The notes under the pieces: model-generated
Database searches by the model: none
What the model saw: the letters and a program-made list of their open reading frames with translations, nothing else
Told to the model about the DNA's origin: nothing
Shown here: positions 1 to 15,479 of the stretch, piece by piece
How positions within the stretch are numbered: the first letter of the stretch is position 1
Layout of the letters: the number at the start of each line of letters is the position of its first letter
NCBI RefSeq assembly: GCF_036324505.1
Contig: NC_086349.1
Coordinates: 23,026,247 to 23,090,246 of the forward strand
Length of the DNA: 64,000 bases
Source of the DNA: Eleginops maclovinus
Lineage: Eukaryota; Chordata; Actinopteri; Perciformes; Eleginopidae
Direction of reading: 5' to 3'
Made by a program: the position numbers and the translations under genes

Positions 1-61
1 AGAATTTAAAGATACTGTTTGCTGAACTCACAGCTTCAGTCATATCTCAGTGTTTGCTTAC

Positions 62-2149
62 TGTCTTCTGTGAACTGGCTGCTGTGGGAAGGGGAGAGAA
101 CAGACATTTCTGCAGGAGGAGATCTGCTCCCTCTGACCTCCTCTCTGACCTCCTCACACACTCTGTTAGCCTGCAGGAGGTGACAACAGGTTTCTATTAA
201 TACCAGACATACAAAACAAATGCTGAGATGTCCCAGATGTACTCAAACTCACCTCTGTGACATTAACATACTCAGCTTCCTCAGCAGTTTCTAAAAGACA
301 TCACTTCAGAAGATTAGGTCCAAATGATTCTCTTTGTTATGTGTGTGTTTACTGTAGACTCACCTCTGGGTTTCCTGGCCCTCCTCTTGCAGAATATCAG
401 CACAGACGCTGATATTACGATGATCACGACGACCAGAAACAGACGCACAAACAGAACCACACCTGAGAGCAGAAGAACAAGTTTGTGTTTGATACTTCCT
501 GGTCCAAAGATACAAACATAAACTAGAAGTACCTGGACCATCTGAAGCTGTCGGTACTGTTTGAGGCTGCATGGTGCGTTCAGGGGAGGCTGATGAAGGT
601 ACGGAGCTCAGACTCTGAGTTGAGGTCAGGGAGGAGGCTGATCGGACTGATGTTGGAAAAGGTCGGAGAGTCACTTCTGGTTTTGAAGATGTTGGAGCTG
701 TGAACAAAAAGAAACACAGTGAAACAGAAATCAGATACTGATTGGACAAAGAGCTGTATTAACATGTCATTAAAAATAAAAGGTATCTGCAAATACATCA
801 GAGCATTTCTACTCATACAGCTAAATGCAGAATCTAATTTATGTGTTTAGTACAGCAATATTTAAATGAGCTGTACAGTTTGTAATGGTTATCAGATATA
901 TAGCAGATTAACTATTGTTCATTTTAAATGAGCAATTTAAAATGTGAAGCTCTTAATATAACTGCAAAACATATTGGGTTTGAAACAGCAGCAGCTGTGA
1001 CTGAACAGTTCACTTAAAACGCCCAGAAGAAACTCACCTTCTTTAACTGTGATCCTAAAGTCCTTGTATGTGTTGGAGGTATGTAGAGATCTGTCCAGAC
1101 CACATTGGTACCATCCAGCATCAGACTTAGTCAGCTTTGTGATGCTCACATACAGAATTGTAGAATATGCTGGATAAAATCCTTCCTCATATCTGATGCT
1201 GTATCTGCCTCTCTGAGCTGTGTCATCGGTCGTTTCAACCAGAATGTTTCCTTCTTCACATCTTCCCTTACAGAAGAGCCTCCTATATCCAGAGAAAGAA
1301 AAGGAGCATCTGACTGTGATGTCTCCTCCTTCAGTTCCTGTACGGTCGAGGTTTTCTGCGTTGATGAGACCACCGTTTCCATCCTGCAGCGCTGTTGGGA
1401 TGATGAGCGATCAATAGTTAATATCTTTTGCATTTTGAATATTTTTGATTTAATGTTTTATATATATAATATTTACATAGTTTTGTAAAATCCCGGCATA
1501 ATAGCAAATAAGATACTGATAATGAAATATTATATTCAGGTTAAAAGATAATTATATTTAACATTTGATTTATATATTTTATCTATATTTTTATATCATG
1601 ATACTTTGCTGTTGTTAGAAATGCATTTCTAAATATCAACAGCTCTCAGTTGGTGAACGAAGCAGCTAACAGAAGTTTACTGCTGCAGGTTTTCCTCTGA
1701 AGCTGCTTTTAATCGAATAATCTAAGTGTGTTAGCAAAGTGCAAGTTACTGAAAGGAAGCTAATGAGGAACATAAATTGCAAGTTATATGTTTGTAAAAA
1801 CTTGTAGATTCAACTCAATTAAAGTTAGGCTGAAGCAACGGAAAGAATGCTGTACTGTTTAACAGAACAAACTAAATAAAAGCAACGATATAACCGCAGA
1901 ACCAGTGAAGAATAAGAATAGTTGATACTTGATAATACTTGTGATTAACTACATTTTAAAGGAGACTCATACCAACATGAAAAACCACAGAAACCATCAA
2001 CATGTTGGACTGATATGAGGTGATGCAAACAACAACACAATCTTTATATGACTGACTGTAAAGAAACAAGACAATAAAAAACAATCGAGAGACTGATAGA
2101 AATACTCACTGAGGAAGAGGAAGCAGATCAAAGTGTGGCAGGCGTTCAT
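62..2149 (-). CDS. CD300/CMRF35-like (pIgR-like) receptor, copy A, 3' end outside window
   Basis: A single-pass immune receptor with one V-type Ig domain. Exons, high to low coordinate: signal peptide 2149-2110 (starts MNACHTLICFLFL), Ig 1391-1038 (354 bases), Ser/Thr/Pro stalk 697-533, transmembrane 462-364, short tail exon 290-253, tail exon 170-62. All junctions have GT/AG sites and phases agree. The Ig exon shows VRCSFSF, LFCKGRCEEG and DAGWYQCG, the paired-cysteine pattern of the CD300/pIgR family. The transmembrane exon encodes a run of Val/Ile followed by CKRRARK. The short exon carries AEYVNV, a YxN-type motif. The 170-62 exon is 38 bases shorter than in copy C, so it leaves phase 1 rather than phase 0; joined to a copy-C-like last exon it would stop at once. 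That last exon would lie to the left of base 1. Ligand and signalling are unknown, and a diverse immune-type receptor subfamily is possible. Confidence 0.75.
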
Positions 2150-2227
2150 GTTTGAGGATGTGATGGTTTAACGCTGCCTCTCTTCTGTCTACACAAACCA
2201 GGAAGAGCTTTACTTCTTCACTGATGA

Positions 2228-2237
2228 GGGAGTCCCC
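2228..2237 (-). promoter_or_regulatory. kappaB-like site upstream of receptor copy A
   Basis: The minus strand reads GGGGACTCCC, a match to the NF-kB consensus GGGRNNYYCC, about 80 bases upstream of the copy A start codon. The identical site is at 5170-5179 upstream of copy B. Copies C and D have altered sequence at the aligned position. Function is inferred from the motif only. Confidence 0.4.
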
Positions 2238-2734
2238 TCCTCCAAACACATCCCACACACTGAACTCTACTTTTCATGTCATTACTTTCAAGCTTATGTA
2301 TGATTTTACATTAAAACTACTCTTTGTTGTAAACTCATGTAAACCTCACTTTAAAGTAGTTTACCAGCTTCAAATATTTCTGGTTTGAAATAAAAACATA
2401 TGACACTTGCTTTCAAAAGCATCTTTGAACACTTCCCAATTCTTCTGAATTTGTTTATTTTGTATTTTTTTATACGTCATTCCTGTAACATAAACAGTTT
2501 CAAAGTTATGCATCTTTTTCTCTACATAAGTCATGCTAGAGATAAGGTAAAGTATGAACAATGAATAAATGTCTGCTGCATGTCATCCCCTCTCTCAATA
2601 TATCTGTCCTGTACATGTTACAAAGCCACACTCTTAAAAAAATAACGTTTAAATATAAACACATTTGTGTGTGAATCACTACAGACCAGTTTTTTTTATT
2701 TATCAGGCCATCGTGTTTATCATGGTTAGAGCTA

Positions 2735-5091
2735 TCACCTGAACACATCAGATATAGTTTTGAAACACACACCACAGAGGGCCCTGTGGGGCGAGGAAGC
2801 TGTAATGTTGGAAAACTCCTCCTCAGAGCAGGTGAGATTACTTGAGTCTTGTTCAGTCTGCAAGAGAGGAAAAAAACTGTCTTTATCACTGTTTTAGTTT
2901 ACGCTCCGTTGGTGGAAGGTGCGTCATGTGAACTGGCACTTGTGGCTTTAGAAATAATCCAACACTGGCCTGTTCCTGTTTCTCAAGGCAGCAGTTCACT
3001 TAGAAACATACACTGAAAATATGTCTCACAAAAAAAGAAGACGCTTTTAATCTATTCTGCAAGGAAATGTCCGTACTGTACATTAAAGATGTCACCAGTT
3101 ATTTTAGCATTTGAAGTCTAAAGATACTGTTTGCTGAACTCACAGCTTCAGTCATATCTCAGTGTTTGCTTACTTTCTTCTGTGAACTGGCTGCTGTGGG
3201 AAGGGGAGAGAACAGACATTTCTACAGGAGAAGATCCGCTCCCTCTGTCCTCCTCTCTGACCTCCTCACACACTCTGTTAGCCTGCAGGAGGTGACAACA
3301 GGTTTCTATTAATACCAGACATACAAAACAAATGCTGAGATGTCCCAGATGTACTCAAACTCACCTCTGTGACATTAACATACTCAGCTTCCTCAGCAGT
3401 TTCTAAAAGACATCACATTCAGAAGATTAGGTCCAAATGATTCTCTTTGTTATGTGTGTGTTTACTGTAGACTCACCTCTGGGTTTCCTGGCCCTCCTCT
3501 TGCAGAATATCAGCACAGACGCTGATATTACGATGATCACGACGACCAGAAACAGACGCACAAACAGAACCACACCTGAGAGCAGAAGAACAAGTTTGTG
3601 TTTGATACTTCCTGGTCCATAAACACAAACAACAAACTGAAAGTACCGTGACCAGCAGCTGGAGCTGTCGTTCCCTGGTGAGGCGGCGTGGTGCGTTCAG
3701 GGGAGGCTGATGAAGGTGTGGAGCTCAGACTCTGAGTCGTGGTCAGGGTGGAAGTTGATGGTGCTGATGTTGAAAACGGTCGGGGAGTCACTTCTGGTTT
3801 TGAAGAGGTTGGAGCTTTAGAAAGGAAACACAAAATATACATTGAAAAAAGAGCTGAGATGGTGCAACAGTATTTAAATCAGATTGAATGTTTTCAAAGG
3901 TTATTGGATATTTAGCAGATTAAATATTGTTTTTGTAAAATGATTTTTTTTTTTTTAAATGTGCAGCTCTAAATACTCACCTTCTTTAACTGTGATCCTA
4001 AAGTCCTTGTGTGAGTCGGAGGCAGGTAGAGATCTGTCCAGACCACATCGGTACCCTCCTTCATCAGACTTGGTCAGCTTTGTGATGCTCACATACAGAA
4101 TTGTAGAATATGCTGGATAAAATCCTTCCTCATATCTGATGCTGTATCTGCCTCTCTGAACTGTGTCATCGGTCGTTTCAACCAGAATGTTTCCTTCTTC
4201 ACATTTTCCCTTACAGAAGAGCCTCCTATATCCAGAGAAAGAAAGGAGCATCCAACTGTGAGGTCTCCTCCTTCAGTTCCTGTACGGTCGAGGTTTTCTG
4301 CGTTGATGAGACCACTGTTTCCATCCCGCAGCGCTGTTGGGATGATGAGCGATCAATAGTTAATATCTTTTGCATTTTGAATATTTTTGATATAATGTTT
4401 TATATATATAATATTTACATAGTTTTGTAAAATCCCGGCATAATAGCAAATAAGATACTGATAATGAAATATTATATTCAGGTTAAAAGATAATTATATT
4501 TAACATTTGATTTATATATTTTATCTATATTTTTACATCATGATACTTTGCTGTTGTTAGAAATGCATTTCTAAATATCAACAGCTCTCAGTTGGTGAAC
4601 GAAGCAGCTAACAGAAGTTTACTGCTGCAGGTTTTCCTCTGAAGCTGCTTTTAATCGAATAATCTAAGTGTGTTAGCAAAGTGCAAGTTACTGAAAGGAA
4701 GCTAATGAGGAACATAAACTGCAAGTTATATGTTTGTAAAAACTTGTAGATTTAACTCAATTAAAGTTAGGCTGAAGCAACGGAAAGAATGCTGTACTGT
4801 TTAACAGAACAAACTAAATAAAAGCAACGATATAACCGCAGAACCAGTGAAGAATAAGAATAGTTGATACTTGATAATACTTGTGATTAACTACATTTTA
4901 AAGGAGACTCATACCAACATGAAAAACCACAGAAACCATCAACATGTTGGACTGATATGAGGTGATGCAAACAACAACACAATCTTTACATGACTGACTG
5001 TAAAGAAACAAGACAATAAAAAACAATCGAGAGACTGATAGAAATACTCACTGAGGAAGAGGAAGCAGATCAAAGTGTGGCAGGCGTTCAT
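2735..5091 (-). pseudogene. CD300/CMRF35-like receptor copy B, frameshifted in the Ig exon
   Basis: Same architecture as copy A. Exons: signal peptide 5091-5052, Ig 4333-3981, stalk 3814-3647, transmembrane 3575-3477, short tail exon 3402-3365, tail exon 3282-3174, last exon from 2857. The Ig exon is 353 bases where copies A and C have 354. One A is missing from the run at about 4238-4241 (plus strand GAAAGAAAGG against GAAAGAAAAGG). This puts the start of the domain and the rest (SGYRRLFCKGKCEEG onward) in different frames. The tail exon has the same 38-base shortening as copy A, so splicing to the 2857 exon meets TGA at 2855-2853. In the original frame that last exon would read NLTCSEEEFSN, with the ITIM tyrosine replaced by Cys. 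The missing A is in a homopolymer, so an assembly error is possible. If corrected, the copy could still encode a receptor with a truncated tail. Confidence 0.7.
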
Positions 5092-5169
5092 GTTTGAGGA
5101 TGTGATGGTTTAACGCTGCCTCTCTTCTGTCTACACAAACCAGGAAGAGCTTTACTTCTTCACTGATGA

Positions 5170-5179
5170 GGGAGTCCCC
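5170..5179 (-). promoter_or_regulatory. kappaB-like site upstream of receptor copy B
   Basis: GGGGACTCCC on the minus strand, about 80 bases upstream of the copy B ATG at 5091. It lies in a promoter block nearly identical to that of copy A. Confidence 0.4.
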
Positions 5180-5470
5180 TCCTCCAAACACATCCCACAC
5201 ACTGAACTCTATACTTTTCCTGTCATCACTTTCAAGCTTATGTATGATTTTACATTAAAACTACTCTTTGTTGTAAACTCATGTAAACCTCACTTTAAAG
5301 TAGTTTACCAGCTTCAAATATTTCTGGTTTGAAATAAAAACATATGACACTTGCTTTCAAAAGCATCTTTGAACACTTCCCAATTCTTCTGAATTTGTTT
5401 ATTTTGCTGCATGTCATCCCCTCTCTCAATATATCTATCCTGTACATGTTACAAAGCCACACTCGTAACG

Positions 5471-5795
5471 GTCAAAGGCAGGTAGAGATCTGTCCAGACC
5501 ACATTGGTACCATCCAGCATCAGACTTAGTCATTTGTGATGCTCACATACAGAATTGTATTAGATGCTGGATAAAATCCTTCCTCATATCTGATGCTGTA
5601 TCTGCCTCTCTGAGCTGTGTCATTGGTCGTTTCAACCAGAATGTTTCCTTCTTCACATTTTCCCTTACAGAAGAGCCTCGTTCTTCCAGAGAAAGAAAAG
5701 GAGCATCTTACTGTGATGTCTCCTCCTTCAGTTCCTGTACGGTCGAGTGGTTCTGCGTTGATGAGACCACTGTTTCCATCACCAATCACCAATTA
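5471..5795 (-). pseudogene. Orphan CD300-like Ig exon
   Basis: A partial copy of the Ig exon. Read on the minus strand from about 5792 it gives GDITVRCSFSFSGRTRLF and CKGKCEEGNILVETTND, then YSIRYEEGFYPASNTILY. After SIT the frame breaks: compared with copy A two bases are missing (GTCATTTG against GTCAGCTTTG near 5529), giving SITND and a stop. The homologous sequence continues to about 5473 with the LDRSLP-type end of the domain. No signal-peptide, stalk or transmembrane exon is attached. The exon sits between the copy B promoter and the tail exons of copy D, so it looks like a stray duplicate rather than a working exon. Confidence 0.75.
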
Positions 5796-5939
5796 GCAAC
5801 TAGCGCCAGCTATCAATGAAATAGTTTACAGTTCATTTCAACAAAATAAATAAACACAACAGTTGTGAAATTAACTTTGATTATCTGAATTGATGAGAAC
5901 ATGATTGAGTTACATCTGATGTGAGGTGACAGGTGAAGC

Positions 5940-8064
5940 GTGGCTAACGTCGGAGCTCGCTTCCACCCCGAGGAATCGAGTAGAGGACGTTATCCGCGTC
6001 ACCACAGGGGAGCGCTGTGGAGCGAGGCAGCGGCACTGTTGGAAAAATCCACCTCAGAGAAGTTGAGATTACTCAAGTCATCTTTAGTCTGCAAGAAAAC
6101 CAAGAAAAACTTTATCACTTGAGCTTGTTTTAGAGTTCACCCACATGTTTAGTGAGCATCTTTCAGGATGTGTAATGATTCATAGAGTCAGTTCTTTCCT
6201 ACAAATCTATTTTGTTTCATGAAACTGAATATCTTTATTCCTTTACATCCCCTCACACCTACACGTGCAGTCCGAGGACTTCCTGTTCGAATCAACGGAA
6301 GCTCGTGGCTCGATCACAAACCGGCCTGGTTCCTGTTTCTGTTTCATGTTACTCTTCTGTCTTGATGAAAAAAGCAGACATACATCTTTCCATGTTTGTT
6401 TTGTGTTTTTGTAAAACCTGCTTTTCCTTTTAAATATGAAGCATTAACTGGGGTAAAGATTGTTTAAAAACACATCTTTAAGCAAATGTCCCCAATCTTC
6501 TCTTTCTTTCCAGTGCAAAAGTACTTCCTCTTTAAACAATGACCATTTGTCTAAGGCCATGTCACAAAGCTTGAATACAAACAAAATGTCAATCCACTTT
6601 TTTCATCTGCTGTATTTGTGTGTGAGGTACAGAAATCTAAACCATCACCTATCAATTATAACCTCTAAAATGTGTTTGTGTGTGTAGCATAAAACCTAAA
6701 ACCCTCCCACACTGTTTACTTACTTTTTTCTGAGGAGTGACTGCAGTGACTAAGCTGTAGCTACTGCTCTGTGGTTTCGACTCGGTTTGGTTTGATATAT
6801 TTGGCATATGAGTAGATGGTAGATATTTCTACAGGCGGAGATTTGCTCCCTCTGTCCTCCTCTCTGACATCCTCAAAAATGTGGTTAGCCTGCAGGAAGT
6901 GAGAACAGATTGGTTTTATAATGAGCTGGTTTCACAAAAATGTAATATAGCTGAATCGTCCCAGGTGAATTCCATCTTACCTCTGGTTCAATACCATACT
7001 CAGGTTCCACAGCTGGTTCTGTAGACAATGCAGGTAAGGGAATTAAGTCAGCTGAACTTTTTTTTACTTCTCAGACATGTGAATACAACCCCTATTGTCA
7101 ACTGGTAACATGACTCATGATGTGTTCAGGAGCAACAAAGACAGATAGATGTAACTATTTAAAAAAGAAAGACTGTGGAGCTGAAGTGCCATGAATAGAG
7201 AGGTAAACATCGACACAGTCTGGGGATAAACTCGGTCTAATAAACACAACAGTTTGAGAAAAATGAAGTTAAAGAGCCAAGGGGGCCAAATGCGGCCCGC
7301 GGGGCATTTTATATCGGCCCTCAGCAAATTCCAAAGTGTAATGGAATATGGCCCCAACCTGAAACTTGTGTTTTCTTATATTGTTCTTCTTAAATATATA
7401 TGTCAAAACACATTTCACAGTAGTATTGTGTGTGTTAATAAGCCCATATTTCAAATGAATTATGCAAAAGTTGAAAACATTTTTTCGAACAAATCTAAGT
7501 AGCTCGTAACAAGCCTAAAAAATACCCTTCCTAGTTCCTCTTATTATAACCAATCTGAAGATTCTGTTTTAGGGGTTAAGCTGCTCACAAAATAAATGAA
7601 ACTCTATGGACAGCTATGTTGTAGGCCATTGGTTTTCTTAAAGGATTTTCAAGTATCAAGAATAATTTACCTACATTTGATTGATTTAGCTCACTTATGA
7701 AGCAATATACCTCACCTCTAGTAAGTCGCCAGCCCTTCGTACGTTTTTTCTGATTGTGGCCCTCTGTGAAAAAAGTATGGACACCCCTGATTTAGAGCAA
7801 CAGAAATAAACTACGAGACATTTTCGGAACAAACAGCAGGAGCAGTGATCAGTATGCGGTCTATTTAACATTCTTTGCTCATTTTCTAAAGTTATATTTA
7901 GATGCAAATTGAGGAAATGAAACAAATATGAGACAATGCAGTGCAAACTTTACCGACTGTAAAGAAAGAAAGAAAATAAAGGAGAATAACAGTAAAACAA
8001 AAGAAAGACTGATAGAAATACTCACTGAGGAGGAGGAAGCAGCTCAAAGTGTGACGGCGTTCAT
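5940..8064 (-). pseudogene. CD300-like receptor copy D, decayed remnant lacking the ectodomain exons
   Basis: Four pieces remain in the expected order. The signal-peptide exon 8064-8026 is 39 bases instead of 40 and stops after MNAVTL. A short exon near 7015-6975 encodes EPAVEPEYGIEPE. Tail exon 1 (6889-6724) encodes ANHIFEDVREEDRGS and ISTIYSYAKY, then meets TAG. Tail exon 2 (from 6088) encodes TKDDLSNLNFSEVDFSN and stops after SAPLW. No Ig, stalk or transmembrane exon is found between 7015 and 8026. That gap instead holds sequence homologous to the copy C intron near 10,780-10,960 and a hAT-like element (7078-7789). Tyrosines in two signalling motifs are Phe here (HIFEDV, LNFSEV). Confidence 0.7.
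7078..7789. mobile_element. hAT-type element remnant, non-autonomous
   Basis: The right end reads GTATGGACACCCCTG and the left part reads CAAGGGGGCCAAATGCGGCC, diverged from the CAGGGGTGTCCAAA-type terminus common in vertebrate hAT elements. The clear left terminus is at about 7278, so the element proper is about 7278-7789; sequence from 7078 to 7277 is intron-like. Flanks TAAAGAGC and ATTTAGAG may be a decayed 8-base duplication. No transposase frame is seen. Confidence 0.5.
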
Positions 8065-8762
8065 GTTTGAGGCTGTGATGGATGCCTCTCTTCTGTCTTC
8101 AGGAACTGCTTTACTTCTCTAAATGATGCGAGTCCTCCTCCAAACTCTCTGAACTCTACTTTTCATGCCATTATGTTCAAGTTTATGTATGGTTTCACAT
8201 TAAAACTGGACAGGGTTGTAACTTAATGCAGTAACATTTTCATATTTCTCTACAATTATTTGTAGGACTGTCGGAATAAAAAATGTCCGCCATTACTGAG
8301 TCCAACGTTTCTATTTCATTTGATTTAAACTACAGGTTTTCTAAGCTTCAACAAAATATACATTTATACATTTATTTGTAAATACTATTTCAAAATCAGA
8401 ATCAGAGATACTTTATTCATCCCAAACTGGAACATGTTTTCCGTTACAGCAGCAAAATATAATATGAAGCATACCAAATGATTAGAAATACAAATTTACC
8501 AGGAATTTGAAATCTGACAGCTCTCCAAATGTTCGGAGCTATCAACTAAACACATTAAATATAGTTAAAAAAAACACAGAATAAATACAACATTTAACTG
8601 CAGTAACAAAAATATACACATTTCTTCAGATGCAGGAAAACCCATAAAAATATCTGATACTTTTAACATTTTTAATAATAAATAGATTCACTTTGTTCAC
8701 CGCAGGTTGGCAGTATATTTTCAAACATAATCTAAAAACTAAACTCTAAAAAACGTTGGTTC

Positions 8763-9423
8763 TTTTTAAGGTGCCATAGAATGGAAAACTGTGTTTACCT
8801 TGGCATAGTTGAATAAGGAGAGTTCGGTACATTGAACTGAAATACCGTGAACCTCAAACACCATTGTTTCCTCCTTCACGTGCAAATCATGAATTTGCAA
8901 ATCACAGCGGTAAAACGGGCGAACTACAACAATCCATGTGTGTTACGTCACACACGGTAGTCCAGCCCCAACATTTGCATACACCAGCTGCTGGAAACAC
9001 TAATGCTAACACTTACCACTCCGTACCGTTGCTCTCCAATCTCCGACCAACTGGCTGTTCTTCAAATCCTCGGTTTCCTCCTCCGATAAAGGCTCAAACA
9101 TGTAAGGTTGGATGCCAATAGCCTCGATGGTTCATCTCTCACAGTTTTGCGAACTTCATTTACTTCTGTGTGCTCTGAGGCAGCCATGGACTGCTCCTTG
9201 TAAACCAGCCAATCAGAGCAGAGCTCGTCATCATTATTTAAATGAGCCCCCAAATAAGGCCATTCAGCTTGTTTCATTCTAGGACCAAATCATAGGGCTG
9301 TAAATGAGCCTGTAAAACCACATCTGGACATTTTTTGGATCAACCAAATGTATATACCTTCTTTGTAGACATCAGAGAACCATTTAAAATACCTGATAGA
9401 TGCTTTCTATGGCACCTTTAAAT
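8763..9423. mobile_element. MITE-like element with terminal inverted repeats
   Basis: The left end TTTTTAAGGTGCCATAGAA (from about 8763) and the right end TTTCTATGGCACCTTTAAA (ending about 9423) are near-perfect inverted complements. They enclose about 650 bases with no convincing coding frame. This fits a non-autonomous DNA transposon. The family is not identified by eye. Confidence 0.55.
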
Positions 9424-9514
9424 TATTAAACCAGATTACATTTTAAATTAATAATTTAAATGATTTGTTTTCATCTGTCCGTCATCCCCAAAATTCACAT
9501 GAACGGGTTTGAAG

Positions 9515-13381
<3,867 letters not shown>

Positions 13382-13499
13382 GTATGAGGCTCTGATGATT
13401 TAAAGCTGCTGTCTTCCGTATTCACTGACAAAGCAGGAACTGTTCACTTCTCTAAATGATGAAGTCCGTCCTCCCAAAACACAACCCACCCTGAACTCT

Positions 13500-14394
13500 C
13501 CTCCCTTCTTCTTTAAGTTTCCTTTACTCGCATGTTCATCGAAGATTTAGATTAGAACTGTGTTTTTTTGTAACATCAAGTGGCATACATTTCTTTACAG
13601 TGCAATCAAACCTCTAAAGTAATTGTTGTTGTTTTTTCACAAAACAAGGGAAAGTGAGTCAGCTTAAATATTTTCCCTCAATATAAACAGATAATAATGT
13701 AACATTAAGCATCACAGCATAGAATAGCTCAAATGTATTTCAGTCTAGAGAAGATATTCAGTGAGAAATGGTACAGAATAATCTCTGAAGCAACATTCTT
13801 TCATTTCTGTCTTTTGAAGTAAATTTACTTTCCATCTCATCACTGGTTTCAGTTCAGTAAAAAGTCAATGAAGATATCATGCAGAAATATGATCGACAGA
13901 CATGCTTTTGTGTGCATTCACTGGAAACCTCAAACTGATTGTAGACATAATAATATTTGGTTTTATCTGAGTGAGGGTAAAGTAGATTTGGTCCTTATTA
14001 CTCGAGGCTTGGACATGTAGAAAATGTAAGACATACCAGAAACACAGTAATGGCCTTCTTTAAAATGTAAGTGCAGGATGTGAAAGCAGAAGCTGTCAAC
14101 ATGTCAAATGCTAATACTGTACATAAGAGGAAGCTATGTTATTACGTTATGGTTAACATCTGACAGTACAAACAGAGAAGTGGAGTGTGCTGGTGTGGTT
14201 CGAGAGGTTTCTGTAGACACTATTTTCTCTGTGAAAATGACCACTACTTCTGACCAAAGCTGCTGTTTTAGTGAAGGTACTCTGAAGATTCTGAGCAGGA
14301 AATTATACATTTAGTTTGTGAAAATCTAAAGTATTATCAGTTTCTTAGTCTATAAATATCTACACTCCAGCAGACAGAGCGCTATGATAGCATC
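13500..14394. other. Intergenic, no gene seen
   Basis: AT-rich sequence upstream of receptor copy C. Short open frames lack splice context or recognisable domains. Confidence 0.5.
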
Positions 14395-14721
14395 CATTAG
14401 CACAGGGCCGGTTCTAGCCCATTGGCTGCCCTAGGCGATATTGAGATTTTGCGCCCCCCCCCCCCCCCCCCCCCCCACATGCACGTATATTTTATATAAT
14501 ATAATATTACATTTTCATTCGAAATATGGGTTGGAGCATGTTCATTTAATTCAATGAGGGTTTTATATCCCATGCTTTAAAAAAAAAAAAAAATCGTTAA
14601 TCAATGTTGTTAGAACAAAGATGTGTGCTTAAGGGCGCCACTAGGGGGCGTTCCCCCACCAATTTGGCGCCCTAGGCGGTCGCCTTGATGGCCTGTAGGA
14701 AGAACCAGCCCTGCATTAGCA
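14395..14721. mobile_element. hAT-type MITE with perfect 8-bp target duplication
   Basis: The element spans 14403-14713 (311 bases). Its ends CAGGGCCGGTTCTAGC and GGAAGAACCAGCCCTG are imperfect inverted repeats. The flanking octamer CATTAGCA occurs exactly at 14395-14402 and 14714-14721, the 8-bp duplication typical of hAT insertions. Inside are a run of 23 C (14454-14476) and an A run. No coding capacity. Confidence 0.85.
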
Positions 14722-15479
14722 CACACCTGATAAGTGTCTGATAATGAATGTCCTTTAAGCTCCTTTTTGATCTCAAACAACCCAGACAAAAATGATTATT
14801 TATTTGCGGCGAATGCTCCACTTTGTCCACCAGTTAGGTTGTAACTGTGAACCAGAACAGTACAGTTGCAGCAAAAAAAAAGAGCTGAAATGATAGTGTG
14901 ATAGTGAGTGATAGTTTTGGCTTTACAGGGAGCAAATGAGTAGGAATAAGGATTTGTGCAGCTTTTATTCTACAGTAAATATGTGCTATAATCCACACAT
15001 GTTTTAATAAACATGTCAAAAACACTGTGTAATTGTGAAAGGGGTTTCTGGTAATGATTAATCTGAAGTGAGTTAACAGGATTTTGCAGTCGCACTTTGA
15101 CTGTTTTTTGCTTCCTTTATTTTTCACAGTTCAAAAGCAGCAAGCAAACAGTGAGAGCAAACAGAGAAGAAGAGAAAATAGAAATCCCCTCAGTCTTGGT
15201 GCTCTCAGTGTTAAGCCTCAAGCATTTCTCTCTGTCTTGAATGGGTTATTATTCAAAAACTGTTACTCACCATCAAACTGAATGTCCTCCCAAAACCATC
15301 ACAGGTACACATACAACCAAAACCCAGAGGAGACCTAGAGGAGAGAGAGACAGAAAAGAGACTGGATAAAAATCTAAATAATGGAATCTTTTCATTCTAC
15401 AGCTTGCATTCTTTATTAACTGTACTTGATGGCACATTGTTTGTTTCCAGCAGAGTGTTCGGAGATGGGAACAACAACA

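Noticed and set aside
1105..1488. 127-codon plus-strand frame over the Ig exon of copy A
   Set aside because: Shadow of the minus-strand Ig exon, which has the family cysteines and correct splice phases.
8864..9277. Frames on both strands near 9 kb
   Set aside because: They fall within the inverted-repeat element 8763-9423 and show no recognisable protein.
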